From assembly GCA_946186535.1 (NCBI GenBank), contig CAMHNT010000032.1:1-13467 (forward strand): a stretch of 13,467 bases of DNA. Direction: 5' to 3'. This DNA comes from an uncultured Clostridia bacterium (GTDB lineage: Bacteria > Bacillota > Clostridia > Oscillospirales > Acutalibacteraceae). Under the pieces are notes generated by a model. The model did not search any database, was not told where the DNA came from, and was given only the letters and a program-made list of their open reading frames with translations. The position numbers were made by a program, and so were the translations under genes. Positions 13,226 through 13,467 of the stretch are shown in pieces; the stretch's first letter is position 1, and every line of letters starts with the position of its first letter.

Positions 13226-13467
13226 ATGTCATCAGAGGAATTCAGATGGTATGTCGTTCATACCTATTCCGGCTATGAAAACAAGGTTGCTTCGAATCTT
13301 CAAACAACTGTAGAGAACAGAAATCTTCATCACCTTTTTGATGATATCAAGGTTCCTACGGAGATCGTTGAGGAAATAACCGACGGAAAAGCAAAAGAGG
13401 TTGAACGCAAGATTTTCCCGGGATATGTATTTATAAAAATGGTGTACACAGACGAGTCTTGGTATGT
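13226..13467 (+). CDS. nusG: Transcription termination/antitermination factor NusG (partial)
   Basis: The first 80 codons of NusG, cut by the window end. RWYVVHTYSGYENKVASNL (7-25) and KIFPGYVFIKM (63-73) mark the NGN domain that binds the RNA polymerase clamp. The C-terminal KOW domain lies beyond the window. The ATG has AAAGGA about eleven bases upstream. It belongs to the rpmG-secE-nusG group. The open frame shows no defect. Confidence 0.97.
   Translation, partial: MSSEEFRWYVVHTYSGYENKVASNLQTTVENRNLHHLFDDIKVPTEIVEEITDGKAKEVERKIFPGYVFIKMVYTDESWY

Overview
The window looks like chromosomal DNA from a low-to-moderate GC Firmicute, most likely class Clostridia and possibly Ruminococcus/Oscillospiraceae-like. 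Three things support this: the phoH-ybeY-era-yqzL-recO order, the ylxM-ffh-rpsP-khpA order, and consensus Firmicute Shine-Dalgarno (SD) and sigma-A sites. The genus is an inference. No prophage, insertion sequence, CRISPR array, tRNA or rRNA was seen. Most of the window is housekeeping DNA, so the interest lies in broken or odd genes and in the intergenic DNA.

The left two thirds (91-9413) is transcribed leftwards. In order of transcription it holds a Uma2-family protein, phoH, ybeY, a strong terminator, then era with its own promoter. Next come yqzL, recO and a small CxxC-type protein gene broken by an in-frame TGA, followed by another hairpin terminator. Beyond that lie a dispersed hairpin-rich repeat, mutS2, a membrane-anchored YpmS-like protein, and an Orn/Lys/Arg decarboxylase-family enzyme. 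dgkA and cdd, which sit between ybeY and era in Bacillus, are absent.

A 522-bp AT-rich divergent region (9414-9935) ends in a fully consensus sigma-A promoter with a palindrome over its -10 box and a stem-loop at the predicted mRNA 5' end. From there transcription runs rightwards: ylxM-ffh (signal recognition particle), rpsP (ribosomal protein S16) and khpA (KH-domain RNA-binding protein). The usual rimM-trmD-rplS do not follow. Instead there is a second copy of the dispersed repeat, inverted relative to the first, and then a new promoter driving rpmG-secE-nusG, with nusG cut by the window edge.

The rightward genes serve ribosome assembly, protein targeting and export (SRP, SecE) and transcription elongation (NusG). 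The leftward genes serve rRNA maturation and quality control (Era, YbeY, perhaps PhoH and MutS2) and recombination (RecO, MutS2). The points most worth a second look are the Trp-to-stop lesion, two genes whose SD spacing points to non-standard start codons (ATC and ACG), the inverted pair of structured repeats, the palindrome on the ffh promoter, a possible 18-codon leader peptide overlapping rpmG, and the YqzL frame that runs far into recO.
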